Shown here one piece after another: positions 6,603 through 6,641 of a DNA stretch of 6,641 bases. The position numbers and the translations under genes are program-made. Within the stretch, counting starts at the first letter, position 1, and each line of letters starts with the position of its first letter. The notes under the pieces are model-generated. The model was not told where the DNA came from. It was given only the letters and a program-made list of their open reading frames with translations, and searched no databases. Where the stretch lies: assembly GCA_023257325.1 (NCBI GenBank), contig JALRCP010000123.1, positions 1-6,641 of the forward strand. Direction: 5' to 3'. This stretch comes from Polynucleobacter sp. (GTDB lineage: Bacteria > Pseudomonadota > Gammaproteobacteria > Burkholderiales > Burkholderiaceae).

Positions 6603-6641
6603 ATGACAGCTTTAGCATTGGCCAGAAAATGGCGCCCCAGA
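6603..6641 (+). CDS. dnaX: DNA polymerase III subunit gamma/tau, N-terminus (partial, runs off right edge)
   Basis: The last 39 bases encode MTALALARKWRPR, the characteristic start of DnaX (E. coli DnaX begins MSYQVLARKWRPQ). DnaX is the ATPase core of the clamp loader that places the beta clamp on DNA and, as tau, links polymerase cores to the replicative helicase. Only 13 codons are present, so the P-loop and the later domains are outside the window. An ATG at 6595 is excluded because it hits TGA after three codons. There is no recognisable Shine-Dalgarno sequence in the 20 bases before ATG 6603. The gene is divergent from ffs with only 38 bp between the RNA 5' end and the start codon. Confidence 0.88.
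   Translation, partial: MTALALARKWRPR

Overview
The window looks like chromosomal DNA from a betaproteobacterium, probably a Burkholderiaceae member of moderate GC such as a Polynucleobacter-like organism. This assignment is inference from codon use, from the style of the two large DNA-repair proteins and from the adjacent ffs and dnaX genes; no marker gene in the window proves the genus.

Layout. Positions 1-99 (minus strand) hold the 5' end of a membrane-protein gene that runs off the left edge. Positions 100-218 are an AT-rich spacer with an 11-bp direct repeat, a perfect 14-bp palindrome and weak promoter-like elements. Positions 219-3008 (+) encode an AddB/RecB-family protein with a PD-(D/E)XK nuclease domain and a complete iron-sulfur cysteine set. 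Positions 3005-6400 (+) encode AddA, a UvrD-like superfamily 1 helicase with its own C-terminal RecB-type nuclease. The two genes overlap by ATGA and form a translationally coupled pair. After a 60-bp T/A-rich gap, positions 6468-6564 (minus) encode the small SRP RNA (4.5S RNA, ffs), which converges on addA. At 6603 the gene for the DNA polymerase III gamma/tau subunit (dnaX) starts on the plus strand and leaves the window after 13 codons.

Function. AddA and AddB together should form the two-nuclease helicase-nuclease that resects double-strand breaks and prepares 3' ends for RecA, the counterpart of RecBCD. All the catalytic motifs expected for AddA helicase and for both nuclease domains are visible, so the complex should be active. 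dnaX is a clamp-loader gene and ffs is the protein-targeting RNA; they are housekeeping neighbours.

The coding content is conventional. The least ordinary part is the 39-bp interval between ffs and dnaX. It is built on a near-perfect inverted repeat carrying two face-to-face promoter-like element sets, so ffs and dnaX promoters may exclude each other, and the predicted dnaX start site falls on the ATG itself (possible leaderless mRNA). I see no evidence of a mobile element, CRISPR array or new defence system.
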